Assembly: GCF_023053635.1 (NCBI RefSeq)
Contig: NC_086172.1
Span: 53,982,001-54,046,000 of the forward strand
Direction of reading: 5' to 3'
DNA: 64,000 bases
Source of the DNA: Elgaria multicarinata webbii
Taxonomy: Eukaryota; Chordata; Lepidosauria; Squamata; Anguidae
In this document: positions 1-11,759 of the stretch, piece after piece
Numbering within the stretch: the first letter of the stretch is position 1
Layout: the number at the start of each line of letters is the position of its first letter
Program-made: the position numbers and the translations under genes
Notes under the pieces: generated by a model
The model's database searches: none
Told to the model about the DNA's origin: nothing
Seen by the model: only the letters and a program-made list of their open reading frames with translations

Positions 1-301
1 TTGAAATGCAAATAAAGATACTTTCATAACTTCATATCTCCTGACTAGTGTGTCCAGGAAATAGTATCTTTTCTTTAAAAAAAAATCCCATCCAAAAAGA
101 AGACCAGGGACAATGATTGTTGGTTCCAGTGTAACATTTCAACCCACCCTAAGCCCTATATCAGAGTAATGCATGTTATCTTTGCCTTGGAAATCCATAA
201 GGATTTTGAATATCAGTTCATCAGCTGAATACTACAATCTTGGCCTGGTGCAACACAAAGTAATGCAGGGGTACAGAACCTCCAGCCCTTGAAGTACCCC
301 A
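1..301. other. Intergenic, no feature seen
   Basis: AT-rich DNA with no long open frame, repeat family or RNA gene that I recognise. Confidence 0.6.
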
Positions 302-589
302 GGCCACAGCTAGACCTAAGGTTTACCCTGGGATCATCCAGGGTTTGCCCCTGCCTTATTATTATTATTTATTTATTTATATAGCACCATTAATGTACAT
401 GGTGCTGTACAGAGTAAAACAATAAATAGCAGGACCCTGCCGCATAGGCTTACATTCTAATAAAATCATAATAAAGCAATAAAGAGGGTAAGAGAATGCA
501 CCAAACAGGCAGATCCCCTGTGTGTCACCGAGATGAACAGGTTTGACCCCTGGACGATCCAGGGATAAACCTTAGGTCTAGCTATGGCC
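302..589. mobile_element. Short palindromic DNA transposon, interrupted by a LINE tail
   Basis: Two inverted arms of about 45 bases face each other. The left starts GGCCACAGCTAGACCTAAGG and the right is its inverse, ending CCTTAGGTCTAGCTATGGCC. This is the terminal sequence seen, more diverged, in the elements at 1668 and 12650. Clear target-site duplications are not visible. A minus-strand LINE 3' tail (about 352-500) occupies the middle, so the DNA element is the older of the two. The superfamily is not determined. Confidence 0.7.
352..505 (-). repeat. LINE 3' tail (L2/CR1-like), minus strand
   Basis: Read on the minus strand it runs from a segment with TGTAAGCCTATGCGGCAGGG through TGTACAGCACCATGTACATT to GGTGCTATATAAATAAATAA and an (ATA)n tail. 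This is the ending of a LINE family also seen on the plus strand near 48930-49000 and partly at 38572-38640. Confidence 0.65.
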
Positions 590-1667
590 CCAGTGTGGCC
601 TGCAATAGACTAAGTCCTCTAAACTTCCCAGAGAGCTTTGGCCAATGAGCAGTATAGAAATGTAATCAATAAAAATAAGTAAACTAAAAAACAACTAAAA
701 TTTCCAAACAAAAATATTTTAATCTGACACCAGAAAGAGAATAAATAGTTTTATTGTTTTACTTGTGGATATTGTATCAAAAGTTCTCTATATAACGTTG
801 CTATTCCCGTTTTCCCATTCACTTTCCCTACTTCCCTTACCCTAATAAACTGCTTATCTAACTCTAAGCTTGTGTGCCTCCTTCTGGGTAACTCTCAGTG
901 CCTACTTGCCAAGGGGGGGTGGCTGGTTGGCTTACTGGGGAATTCAGGTCAACCTTGCAGGAAGGATTCAGTGCTCTGCCCTCTCCCTTCACAGGTGGTA
1001 CCTCTGTAACAGAGAAGACATTCTCCCTCTTTCACTCATAACTTGTACCAGGTACTTTGAGAAGAGCCTCTCCGGAAGATCTTAAAATGCAAGCAAAAGA
1101 TCTGATGTAATCTGTTTCTTGGGAAATAATCAGGTATTCATTAAGAATTCCCAAAACAAATCCAGTGTTCATCTCTCTGAAGTCTGATTTTATTATCACT
1201 TCTCCGCTATACATTTTTATTGTCTCCCATTTGCCTTTGAAAAGTGCTGCTTTAAGTTCTAAAATGTGCTCTCTCTGAGAAGATTCCCCTACTTTTGACA
1301 AATCAATTGTGTTTCAACAGCTGTTGCATCCCCCATTGTATTTCAAGTCCATGCCGAAATCAACTCCTATATCTAGGACGTCATTCTACCATTCTGAAAG
1401 TTCTCCTGCATTATTACAGTAGGTTGACAATAACAGGAGTGTTTGGGTAATGATCCACCATCACCAGAAGCCTGGCTTTGCCTGTAGATGTGTGTTTTGC
1501 ATAATTGTCTACATTTGTGCAACATAAATGGGAAATGGTATCAAATCAAAGCATACTTAATCGCTGTACATTATGCTAATTCATGGGCCTATTGTAATCT
1601 AGTTTAAACAAGCATTTACTAGAGATAGATAGCGTTCTGGCAATATCCCAACTATCAATTGAGTCTG
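590..1667. other. Intergenic, no feature seen
   Basis: No supported gene or repeat. Short open frames at 870-1301 show no recognisable motif and no codon pattern. Confidence 0.5.
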
Positions 1668-2145
1668 GGGCCTTAGCTAGACCTACTTTTTATCACACGA
1701 CAGAGGAGGGAAGATCTCGCATTGTGTTTAATGCAAGATCCCTCCTTCGTTTAAACATGAGACGCGACGACCTCAGGAGGAGAAGTGTCGCGCCCGCCAT
1801 TTTTTTTAAGCAGGAGGAGCGCACGAGTGCTCAAGCGCCAAAAGGTAAGTGTTTTTTAAAAATAATTTAATTTCCCCGCTCCCCCCCACCCCCTATGGGT
1901 GTAGCTCCTGGCTCCGCACAAAGAATCGCGCAGAGCCGGGTCAAGCCGTGGCAACAGGCCACACGTTCCGCGGTCTCAAGCTCAGCCCGAGACCATGGAA
2001 AAGGTGGGCCCAAAGTGTAGGGCTATATCCCGGGACATGGAGGGATGATCCCTCCATGGTCCCGGGATCCCCTGTGCATCATGTGGATGCACAGGGACAA
2101 TCCCAGGGTTCACCCCGAGATAAAGCCCCATCTAGCTAAGGCCTT
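1668..2145. mobile_element. Non-autonomous DNA transposon, GGCCTTAGCTAG family, copy 1
   Basis: The ends are inverted: GGCCTTAGCTAGA at the left and TCTAGCTAAGGCC at the right. The inside is GC-rich and contains a poly(T) patch, GGTAAG near 1845, and a CCCGGGA-rich arm. Read in reverse it matches the element at 12650-13145 along most of its length, including the CGCGCAGAGCCGGG-like core, so both belong to one family of about 480-500 bp. No transposase frame is present. Target duplications are not obvious. Confidence 0.78.
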
Positions 2146-3130
2146 AGAAGCAATGTAACCATGCAAGACCTCCTTCCATTCAGGGGGACATAGGCCAACT
2201 GAAGTTTTGGCTATCAGGCTACTCACCTTTAGTAACAATTGGAAGGAGTGGTAATTGGTATGTCTTCCATTTAATAGAGGAAAATAACTTATAGTTCATT
2301 TCATTTACTACATTATTATACTCACTCACAGAAAGCAAACAAAGCATTCATAATATGACAGCTAGCAAGGCAAGTGGATTAGCCACTTCCAAGGTATCTG
2401 TAGTGGGCTATACTAATACACCATCAGAAAACCATAAAAGACAACCCTGTCTTTGCTCCATCATGTGCTGATTGTTGCAGGTCCACACTTGATGATGATC
2501 TCTTTTCTCGGTTAGCCAACATCAACAGCTATAGATGATAATGATACTTTACTTTAATGATACTTTACTTTAGATATTCACATGATAAGTCTTGTTGTGG
2601 ATATAGGTTTCTTTTTCACTCTGTTACTGAGAATGGATTTTTTTTCTTTGGTGTTTAAAATAACACTGCATAAATCTGCATGGTGAAACGTGCTGCAACA
2701 ATTTCAATATTATATGTACTGATTGGCTCTTTGTTCCACTCTGTTCAACATAATATACCTCCCCTTTCACAGAAAAGATGAAAGCTAACAGTTAAAATAT
2801 AAAATCGTTAAAGGTCATGCTCACAGAATAAATTAGAATGAAATTAGAAGTGCACTGCAAATGTCAACATAAAAATCGAAGCCATTGAGTGCAAGATGGA
2901 AAAAAACATTGTTCTTGTATTAACCTGCAGATGAAGATAAAATAGTTGCAGCAACACCTTAAAAGAAAAAAAAAACCACAAAAATTGAAGATATACCATA
3001 ATGATAACCCAAGAAGAATATGGTGTCCTGGGCTTAAAATATCTTAGAAAGATTTAAAGATACCAACACATTTGTCCGTACTAGATCTTTCATGTGACAA
3101 CATCATCTTATTGTGATTATTCTTTTAAGG
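2146..3130. other. Intergenic; one 16-bp tandem duplication
   Basis: No gene or known repeat was seen, apart from a perfect two-copy 16-bp direct repeat (AATGATACTTTACTTT) at 2540-2571. Confidence 0.55.
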
Positions 3131-3134
3131 AGAA

Positions 3135-5838
3135 TAACAATAATAATAATGAATCTTTATTGCTTGTTAGCCAACTAGGCCATTCGCAAACAAATAAAAA
3201 TGGCAAAATAACATATTAACATAATAACATAATAGCATATCCATACTCCATCACACCACAATCAGAAGAATAATACAAGCTAGTAATATAAAACTGATAG
3301 TAGGCTCAATTGCAGTACCAGTACTGGCCCGCAAGTAAGATTAGTAAAATTTAATCCTATATGGCAAACAGAAGCTTCCGTACTTCCAGCGCCCGCTGTA
3401 CAAATTTTGCAGTCCTGAACGATATATAATGATCAGAGCCTAACAATAATATCTGAGTTACATTTTTAGGTGACATGTGGTTGAACCCGGGAATCAGGGG
3501 CACAAGGTATTGCTTCCTCAGCTCAACATACACTGGACACTCTGCTAGAAAGTGTGTCATGTCCTCAGTTTTGGAGCAGCCGGCTGGGCAGTCAGCTTTA
3601 GTGCATGGATGGGTCCTGTAACGCGCTTTCACCTCCATTAACTGGAGTGAATTTAACCTGGGTAAATAACCATCTCAACTCATGTGAGGTAACAGAAGTT
3701 AAATATAAAGGGGCTTTTCCCGGGGCAGTAATTATACTTTTGTATAACGTGGGCAAATGTGGACCTATGCGCACTTGAAGATCTATGGCACTCTGAGAGT
3801 CTCCAGGCCCTGAGAAACACACTGTTCACATCTAAACAACCGGACATAGTAATAGATTGTTACGCCCAGATCACGGCGGCTATTGAACCACTGTTACTAA
3901 GGAAAGGACATTTGAAAACTCTGAGGCCGAAGAAGGGTAACCTATGGTATGATGATGCCTGTAGACAGCTGAAACGGGAGATCATAAAACAACACAAACA
4001 ACTAAGGGACATGGATATTGCCCCACTCCCGCACTCCTTCCTGGTTCTGCGTAAGAACTATAAAAAGCTAATCAGAGAAAAGAGGCTTGAATATACTAGA
4101 ATGAAATGGACTGAATTGTCATTAGCACTTCAAAGTAATGACAGATCCAGATTCTGGCATCTTCTTTCATCCCTAAGACACACTGAGACCCCAATTATGG
4201 ATACTGCTATCACAACCCATGAATGGGAACTACACTTTCGTTCCCTTTTCTATGATGAGAATGCTTGCCTTCCCCCATTGCAGGAGGTAGATGTGGACCT
4301 GCCCAGTTGGGCCCCAGTCACTTGTGAAGAAGTAGGCTCCTTGATAAATAAGTTGGAGAGGGGAAAGGCTCCAGGCAGGAACGGTATGCCACCAGACTTC
4401 TTTATTGACTATCCCCACTGGTGGATCCCCACGCTTACAGCCTTATTTACAACTATTGATAGTTCTGGGAAATTCCCTAAAGACTGGGCGATGGCAATTG
4501 TGGTGCCTGTTTTTAAAAAAGGGAGTCGGGCTGACCCCAAAAACTATCGCCCTATAAGCCTTCTCGATATTTCTAGCAAACTATATGCAAGGCACCTTTT
4601 AGACAAATTGGAATTATGGGTGACTGGAGAAAATCTTTTGGCTGAAGAACAAGCAGGCTTTCAATGCGGCAGATCTACAATAGATCATTGCTTTTTATTA
4701 AAACACCTAGCAGGTGTTTTACATCCCCCCCTTACCACTCTCTTTTTGCCGCATTTGTAGATTTTAGAGCGGCCTTTGACTCCATACCCCGACCTCACCT
4801 GTGGCAGAAGTTAACACTACTAAATATAGACCGGAGGTTACTTAGAAGAATACAGGGGCTGTACTATAACTCTAGCCTATGTGTGAAAACCTCCATAGAT
4901 GGTGATTTATCAGAGCCCATCGCTACTAACAAAGGAGTATGGCAGGGGTGTTTGTTAGCCCCACTGCTATTTAATTTATATGTAAATGACATTGTTTCCC
5001 CCTTGTCTAGCCCTGATTTCAACCCACCCCACCTGAAGGATAGGAACATCTCTGTGTTATTGTACGCAGATGATGCTGTCCTCCTTTCATACACAAGTGG
5101 GGATGCGGAGGATGCTAAGAGCTCTAAGCGCATACTGTACGAGTGAAGCTCTCCAGATTAATTATGATAAAACTAAAATCTTAGTTTTTGGGGGGAAAAG
5201 GAAGATATACCGTTGGCAGATTGACAACCACCAGCTCGACCAGGTGAATAAATACAAATACTTAGGAATAACAGTCCAGAGTTCGGGATCTTGGTCTGAG
5301 CACTTAAAAGTAACAGCTTTATCAGCCAATGTAACTGCAAATGCTATCTTCCGTTTTGCAGCTGGGCCTGGGGGGAAGATGACAGCTCCCCTAATAGAGC
5401 TGTTTAAAGCTAAATTACTCCCACAGATCCTGTATGGGGCGCCTGTATGGGCCCATGCAGATATTACACCATTAGCAATTGAGCAACACAAATTTCTAAC
5501 CAGAGCGCTTGGAGTCCCCAGATCAACATCCAAAGATATTGTCCGGCTGGAAACAGCGTGTCACTCAATTAAAACGTTAGCTCTAAAAGCAGCAATCTCC
5601 TTCTGGCTAAAGATACTGTTCCAGTTGTTTTCTCCACTGGTTATGGCCACATACGAGGATATGGGAAAAGATTCATGGGCAGAAAAGATGAGCCATTCTG
5701 TAGCCAAATTGGGCTGCTCACAAATTTATCTCCATACAAGAGAGTTTGATGGGGCTAAAGAGGAGATCTCAAGAAGATTGTATGATTGTGAAATACAATT
5801 ATCATTGGCTGTCATCAAAGCAAGCCATTCAAACACGT
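3135..5838 (-). mobile_element. 5'-inverted (twin-primed) non-LTR retrotransposon (LINE)
   Basis: The 3' end lies on the minus strand at 3135-3745: a C-terminal Cys/His finger region (CPAGC...H.L.ECPVY), a stop near 3360, then a short 3' tail. The upstream part of the same ORF2 is inverted, on the plus strand at 3755-5833: linker, then reverse transcriptase. The inverted part ends about where the minus part begins in protein order, as twin priming produces. The RT motifs (FVDFRAAFDSI, GVWQGCLLAPLLFNLYVNDI, LLYADDAVLL) and the C-terminal finger suggest the I/Jockey group, perhaps Vingi; the clade is not certain. (ATT)n on both flanks suggests insertion into an L2 tail. Confidence 0.82.
3357..3745 (-). 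pseudogene. LINE ORF2 C-terminus with Cys/His finger
   Basis: On the minus strand one frame (3745 to about 3640) reads LYLTSVTSHELRWLFTQVKF, and after a frame change near 3640 a second reads ARYRTHPCTKADC, then CPAGCSKTEDMTHFLAECPVY and ends LLFAI before a stop. The C-C-H-C spacing is the zinc-finger-like end found in many non-LTR ORF2 proteins. It continues, in protein order, the inverted frame that ends at 5842. Confidence 0.75.

Positions 5839-5843
<5 letters not shown>
3759..5843 (+). pseudogene. LINE ORF2 fragment with reverse transcriptase domain (frameshifted)
   Basis: Three frames in sequence cover the ORF2 linker and the RT: 3759 to about 4730, about 4728 to 5095, and about 5090 to 5842. 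Motifs in order are KAPGRNGMPPDFF, VVPVFKKGSRADPKNYRPIS, EEQAGFQCGRSTID, AAFVDFRAAFDS, GVWQGCLLAPLLFNLYVNDI, LLYADDAVLLS (the YADD active site is intact) and YLGITVQ. The first shift falls in a run of C near 4728; the second is near 5090. The endonuclease domain is missing. The remainder of the C-terminus lies inverted at 3357-3745. It is not expected to make a working protein. Confidence 0.85.
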
Positions 5844-5884
<41 letters not shown>

Positions 5885-5990
5885 TTTCTTGCCCTGCTCT
5901 CCATTTTGATCGAGGCGGGGAACAGTATAAGAGAAACTGTTGAGACAATAAACAAAAGTCTAATATATCCATAATAAAGTAACATCAAAT
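5840..5990 (-). repeat. (TAA)n tract and L2 3' tail, minus strand
   Basis: A trinucleotide tract at 5840-5883 is followed by TTGCCCTGCTCTCC-ATTTTGATCGAGGCGGGGAAC, the inverse of the 3' end of the L2 subfamily at 7150 and 33757 (GGGAGAGGCGGGTAAGAAAT then (TTA)n). Only the tail is present. It forms the right boundary of the inverted LINE. Confidence 0.65.
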
Positions 5991-6468
5991 CAGTGCTATC
6001 AATGGTTGTGGTGTTTTACAAAGGATACGAAGCCAGTTCCCCAACTTACTATTTAAAATTCAACAAAGAAAGAGGACAGTGGTGAAACAAGTTACTTTAT
6101 GAACTAAATTCAAATGAGAGAATCACAGGGACCTTCCAGGACAAGAAGAATGGATATTTTCTCCGCTATTGACTCTATTCACTCACATATTTATTGCAGA
6201 CTATCAAAATATACATATCTCTCTAACTGTTGCAGTTCTATTTCTATTTCAATACCCCATTCGTTTTAGGTACTGGTGTTTGGAGCTTCCACAGTGCGCA
6301 AGATGCGAACTGACCTAGTTTTAATGTCTCACATGATTTTCAAATGTGATTTTTGACCCAGTAATCCCGCAGCTCTGTATTACCTCACCAACTCTTCATC
6401 TTTACCAACACAGTCCCTTTCTGTGTATTCTGCCCCTGTGCATATCCAGCAGTACTATAGATAGTGCA

Positions 6469-6509
<41 letters not shown>

Positions 6510-7149
6510 ATTGAGTACAAGTGTGTACACACATGCCTAAACATGCATAGGATTATGCCCTTAATTGTCATTGGTATGGGAACTAAATTATACACAATTA
6601 GCAGTGAATAAGCCTAGTCCTAGTATAGCATTAGTAGTTAGTTCATTTTAAGCATTTTTGTTGTTGTTTGAAAGCACCCTATTTTGTTTTTAATGATCCA
6701 GATATTTGGATTATTTTTTCCTCCATGTTTTAGCAATGTAATTTTAAAAAATATATATAAATAGTGACATTCATTTTTAAAAAAAGAATAAGAAAAAAAA
6801 AGAATACAAGATTCATTTTCATTTTGTCTATCTTCGAAACGTTATTAAGCAGGCAGTGAATTCTCCCTATGATTCCATCTATTGCCTTCTCACATTTAAA
6901 TTAATTTTGAAAGGTAACTCATTTCCTGGAGCGACATAGAAACAAAATGTTTTTACTAACAGCATAAAGCCAGTTTAATCTTTTTTTCGTAATGTACTGA
7001 CGTAATTTATGCCTCCTGAAATCAGAAGAGCCCTGGGGAGCATGGAAAACCTGGAGGAATTGTCTTTTTTTTCTCAGTTTCCACACACCCCCAACTTTTT
7101 TTATTATGATTGGTCAGAATTTAGCAGCTGAAACCTAGGGGTGACCACA
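5991..7149. other. Intergenic, with (TG)n(AG)n microsatellite
   Basis: No gene seen. A compound dinucleotide repeat, (TG)n followed by (AG)n, lies at about 6469-6509. The rest is AT-rich. Confidence 0.6.
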
Positions 7150-7637
7150 TTACACCACTTTTAAAATCTCTTCACTGGCTGCCGATTAGTTTCCGGGCAA
7201 AGTATAAAGTATTGGTTATCACTTTTAAAGCCCTACATGGCTTGGGTCCAGGCTACCTGCAGGATCGCCTTCTCCCGTACAATCCACCCCACACACTCAG
7301 GTCCTCTGGGAAGAACTTCCTTCAGCCAGCCAAAACTAGGCTGACAGGTATTACCCAGAGGACCTTCTCTTCTGCTGCTCCCAGACTGTGGAATGGCCTG
7401 CTGGAGGAGATTCATCAACTTAACAGTCTTTTAGCATTTAAGAAAGCTATAAAGCTGATCTCTTGTGGCAGGCCTATCCAGTGGAATTTTAGGATGCTTT
7501 TAGGAAGTTTTAAAAATGTATATTGTGTTTTGATTAATATTTTATGTATTTTATACTTCTTGTTGTTCCCTGCCTAGATCAGGATGGAGAGGTGGGTTAG
7601 AAATATTATTATTATTATTATTAATAATAATTATTAT
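7150..7637 (+). mobile_element. L2 LINE 3' end
   Basis: 5'-truncated copy. The frame at 7212-7577 has the L2 ORF2 C-terminal signature: ITFKALHGLGPGYLQDRLLP, then LRSSGKNFL, then RTFSSAAPRLWNGLLEEIHQ. It ends with a short 3'UTR (GGATGGAGAGGTGGGTTAGA) and an (ATT)n tail at 7598-7637. It is a close relative of the copy at 33757. Confidence 0.9.
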
Positions 7638-10290
7638 TCCCACATTTTCAAAACTACATTCACACTGCACTACCAGGGCTCCTGCTCACATGGAAACTCA
7701 TGCCCTACAGACATTCCCCCTGTATGCCTGGACATCAAGGGAAGTGAGTATGCAATATTAAAAGATTTTATATCTCAGGTAGGAACTCATGGTGGCTCAC
7801 CATGCCCTGCTTATAAGTTCTAGAAAAAAATGGCTGTCCACTGTTGGAAATCAAAATAGCGGGTGAGATGGTGAGGTAATTAATTCCCGAGTCCTTTTGT
7901 GTGTGTTTTTATTTGTTACCAAGCTTGGGGATAAAGAGCAAGAAATTAAAACCAATCAATTGGTGAGTGGAGACAAACAATATAACAATACGAGTGCCCC
8001 TTTATTTAAAGTGAGTCATTAAAAAAAGAAAAAAATGTTCCGCCATTATAGGCCTCAAAATTCTACACCTTATAAAAATGACACGTGGAGAGCTAATAAC
8101 TTGAAACATGGCATCCATAATTTACCTGATGGGGTCTACAATCTTGCAATTTTTCAAGCCAATCTAATACAAATTGCCACAGATATGTTAAAATGTGCTG
8201 AAAACTGGGACATTTGTACATTTTACTCAACCTGCAGCTCGGCATATCACTTATTTCCTTCAAATTCTGGGAAAATACTGAATTTATTTAGGGTTGCCAA
8301 GGAGGTGTCCCTTTCATTGCTTTGGTATCATTCTGAAAAGCAGTTTAACATTTTCAAGGGTTTTCTGCCCCATGAAAGCCTATGGCAGCAGAGACTGGCA
8401 AAGTTATATCACTCTGAAGCTAGAATGCTGACAGTGCTCCAGTATATTGAATTCCATTGTTCCTGTGAGCATTCTGAGTACAGAGGGACATATCTATTAA
8501 ATTGTACACATCTACTCAGTTCATCGTTTGTGTTGTGTGTCTTTAGTTTTCTTTTCAGAGCACTATAATAATACATCTCTTTTTTTAAAAAAACACCAGG
8601 GAAATTCAATGATAAAAAAACCTGCCAGTTTAAAAGAGAGTTAAGACTATCTCATGTTGGCTCAAGCGCCTCAAATGCAGGAAATTGGAAGCGTAGGCTG
8701 ATGCCTGAACAGATGTCCTCTGAGAAGTAATGATGTTGTACAATGCCACAAATTGGGCTTTTTTACAAACAACAAACCATCCAGGGTCAAGTCCCAGGGA
8801 AGATTCCTCTAGCAATACAGTAAACCTCAGATGTTTCATAAGATAATACAGGGTCATGACAATGTGGTGCATCTTTGCTGGTCCTGAAAGACCCAGGGAC
8901 AGTGTGAGTGCATGGAAGATAAGTTGCAAGCAAGCATGATTTTTGGCACTGCACAACATCATCACAGGGTATGTCTGTTAAGGCATCAGCCTAAGCTTCC
9001 AGTTTCCTGACTTTATGGAGCTTGAGTCAACATGAGATAACCGTAATTCTGGTATTAAACTGCCATTTATCATTGAATAAACATATTAGTTGTATGGAAC
9101 TACTAATAACTTTTTTTTTTTACCCTCAAGACAATTGGGTTAGTTTCTCCCCAGAACATATTTGTCATTGTTACCACCTCCTTTTATGTTATTATTTTAC
9201 AATGAAAGGTGGTTTTTGGGGGGTGGGAGTTTGGGACACATTCTTAATTGCTTTATTTTTCAGCAACCTAGTTTAAAAGAATATTCAGTTTAGATCTTCA
9301 TAGTAGTTTGCAAACACAATAAGGGTGTCTCCTGATGATGAATCATCATTATGCATGATACACAGGACAACCTTATTTGAATGCTTCACAATGTGTCTCC
9401 AGTGACAAGATGGAGTGGAAATGTGTGCCAAAGTCTGTCTCCAAATCACAATGTGGAAAATATAAAAATTATGTTTGTATGTCCAGACTCCCACAGGATA
9501 CATTAAATTTGGCTTCCTGTCACATATAAGTCTCTAGAATATTTAAACACTCTGTCAGTCCCAATTACCTCTTGGGTCCTTGCTTTTGTTACCCCAGGCC
9601 CTCTCCTGTCTAACAATGAGGCCTCAAAGAAATAGAAATTGGTGCCAAATGAAGACGACTGAGGGTAGGCCTCACACTTCAGCCTGCAAAATGTCACTCT
9701 GTCTCTTTAGACTGGTGACTGGATTGGCTTCCTGAGGCAGATTGTCAGTTTGGTTTCTGACTTGCTAGAGCAGTTACACATAAAAGTCTTCTGAAAGACA
9801 GAGCAAAAAGACCTATTTCCCTATTCAACAAATCATAACAAAAACAGATACCAAGTGAACTTGTACAATGGTGACATTCTATACTTACTTACTCTCTGAA
9901 CAGCAGCTACAGCAATCCTGTAAAGTCATCTCTTCAGTTTTAAAAGATCAACTTAATTGACTTATTTGGGAATTTGGGGAGGGGTGTGTGGCATCATGAA
10001 TTTTCATTTCAGACCCGATTAGTGACCTGATGAGATCAGGCAGAGTACTGATCTTCTAGGACAGGAGTGCACAAATAGTGGCAATGGAGAGCATTTGGCC
10101 CTCAGCCACTTCCAGTGCAGCCTGTGGAGCCATGGGGATCCTGCCCCAAGGTTTTCCTTGTTAGTGCTAGCGATACTTAGGGAAATCTGGGACATCCCTT
10201 GTCAGCACTAGCAAAGGAAGCCCTTCCCTTATTTCTGACCAAGAAAAGCCCTGTCCAGGAGTTGGGCAGGGGGAGTGTTTGTGTATGTGT
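7638..10290. other. Intergenic; one long unassigned open frame
   Basis: Mostly unique sequence. A 177-codon plus-strand open frame at 8035-8568 has no motif I recognise, no adjacent splice signals that make sense and an ordinary AT-rich composition; I do not call it a gene. The (TG)n tract of the next entry begins just beyond. Confidence 0.5.
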
Positions 10291-10308
10291 ATATTGGGAG
10301 GAATGTGT

Positions 10309-10310
10309 GC

Positions 10311-10353
<43 letters not shown>
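10309..10353 (+). repeat. (TG)n microsatellite
   Basis: About 20 pure TG units within a looser GT-rich tract (10275-10375). The overlapping short frames here are artefacts of the repeat. Confidence 0.95.
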
Positions 10354-10355
<2 letters not shown>

Positions 10356-10699
10356 GTGTGTTTGTGTGCAAATGTGTGGCCTCCTGTGGACAAGATGTTT
10401 TGAAGATCTGCCACTAGTTTGGTCACCCATTGCTTTTAACGTTTACATGGAGGGAGTTGACTGGCTAGATCCACTCGATGCCTCCTTGTGAGAGGGCAGT
10501 CCTAGCTAGTTTGAAGGAAACAGTTGTGAGACTAGTGCAATGCCGAAAATTTGTCCCACATTATTTGACAATTCTCATTCAATTTGATAGAAAAGAAATT
10601 GCTTTCAAGAAAAGAAATTAAAGGAGAAGAAATTTCGGAGAAATTCTCATGGCTTGTGTTCAGGGTTATTGTGCTTCCTTTACTTAGGAAGTGGAAAAG

Positions 10700-10784
<85 letters not shown>
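10700..10784 (+). repeat. (TG)n(AG)n compound microsatellite
   Basis: About 20 TG units run directly into about 20 AG units. The same order is seen at 6469-6509. Confidence 0.95.
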
Positions 10785-10785
<1 letters not shown>

Positions 10786-11539
10786 GTCCCGTCTCTCATT
10801 GTACAATCATCTCTCTGTAGCAGCATTAGATGTAGCACAACCACTCCTCAGAAATTTAACATTTGGAAATTCCTGGGGAAAGTGCTGAATCCTAAAGAAT
10901 TGCAAATAGAGGTGAGCCAAAATTACTCAGAGGACATTTTTCTCAGAAAAATCGTGAGATTTGTCTTTTTCTTACCCCACCCCCACCCCCCAGGAAAAGA
11001 AACACTTTGCAGAATTGCCCCAAATTTTCTTCCTCATATTTTGGTGGGTTTTGCCTTCCCTCTTACCCACGCCCCCATGCCCCAGAATGATGCTAGGTAT
11101 ACCGTATTGTGGAAAACATAAAATGGTGACAAGGCTGCCAACACACTTGTTGATGTTGCCACTTGCAGTGGCAGTTCAAACAAACACCCTTAGGGAAGCT
11201 GCAACCCTTGCCTGTGGTGAGCTCTATCTGTGAGAAATTGTTGGAGAATTTCTTTCCCCACTAGAGAAATTTGGTAAAATTCTCCTCCCAATTTCTCTGC
11301 CCACAAGTAGGGTGGAAAATTTTGAGAAGTTATCTGTGCACAGCTCTACATGAGACCACTCTGAAAGAAATCCGCCCTGAACCCAAAGGGTTGTAACAAC
11401 TATTAGCCAGCTGCAAATATCACCTTCTTGGACAAAGTGTTCAAGCAGGTATTTGCCATACAACTTTAGACACTCTGGGTGCCCAGGCCTTTCCCTCCAA
11501 CCCTCTGCCTACTATCCCTGAGGCCCCTTCCTTTTTCTT

Positions 11540-11750
11540 AAATTTACCTGGTGGTGATGGCAGCATTGGCCAACCACCAGACAAGGAGGTCTGGTTCTGG
11601 GAAGTCCATTGAACCCAAGAATTTTGCTATAACAGTGTTCCAAGCACCAGGTAAAATATGGTGTTTGGAATGGGGATAATTGGGTACAATTGACTTCCCA
11701 GAACCAGCCCCTCTTACCTGGTGGTGCTGCCAGCCAGATAGTTTGGGTGT
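11540..11750. repeat. Foldback element with nested hairpins
   Basis: Perfect 16-base arms CTGGTTCTGGGAAGTC (11591-11606) and its inverse (11692-11707) enclose a smaller hairpin, TTCCAAGCACCA...TGGTGTTTGGAA (11638-11670). Both edges carry TTACCTGGTGGTG (11544 and 11714) as a direct repeat. It is probably the remains of a palindromic DNA transposon. No coding potential. Confidence 0.7.
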
Positions 11751-11759
11751 TAAAGGAAA

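Noticed and set aside
840-1000. AATAAA followed by GTGTGCCTCC-like sequence suggesting an LTR end
   Set aside because: No matching second end, primer-binding site or internal sequence was seen; one polyadenylation-like motif is not enough to name an element.
3759-4760. 333-codon open frame, the longest in the window
   Set aside because: It is the linker and RT start of a LINE ORF2, shifted out of frame near 4728 and lacking the endonuclease; not a host gene.
10167-10491. Open frames rich in Thr-His or Cys-Val
   Set aside because: Translations of the (TG)n tract.
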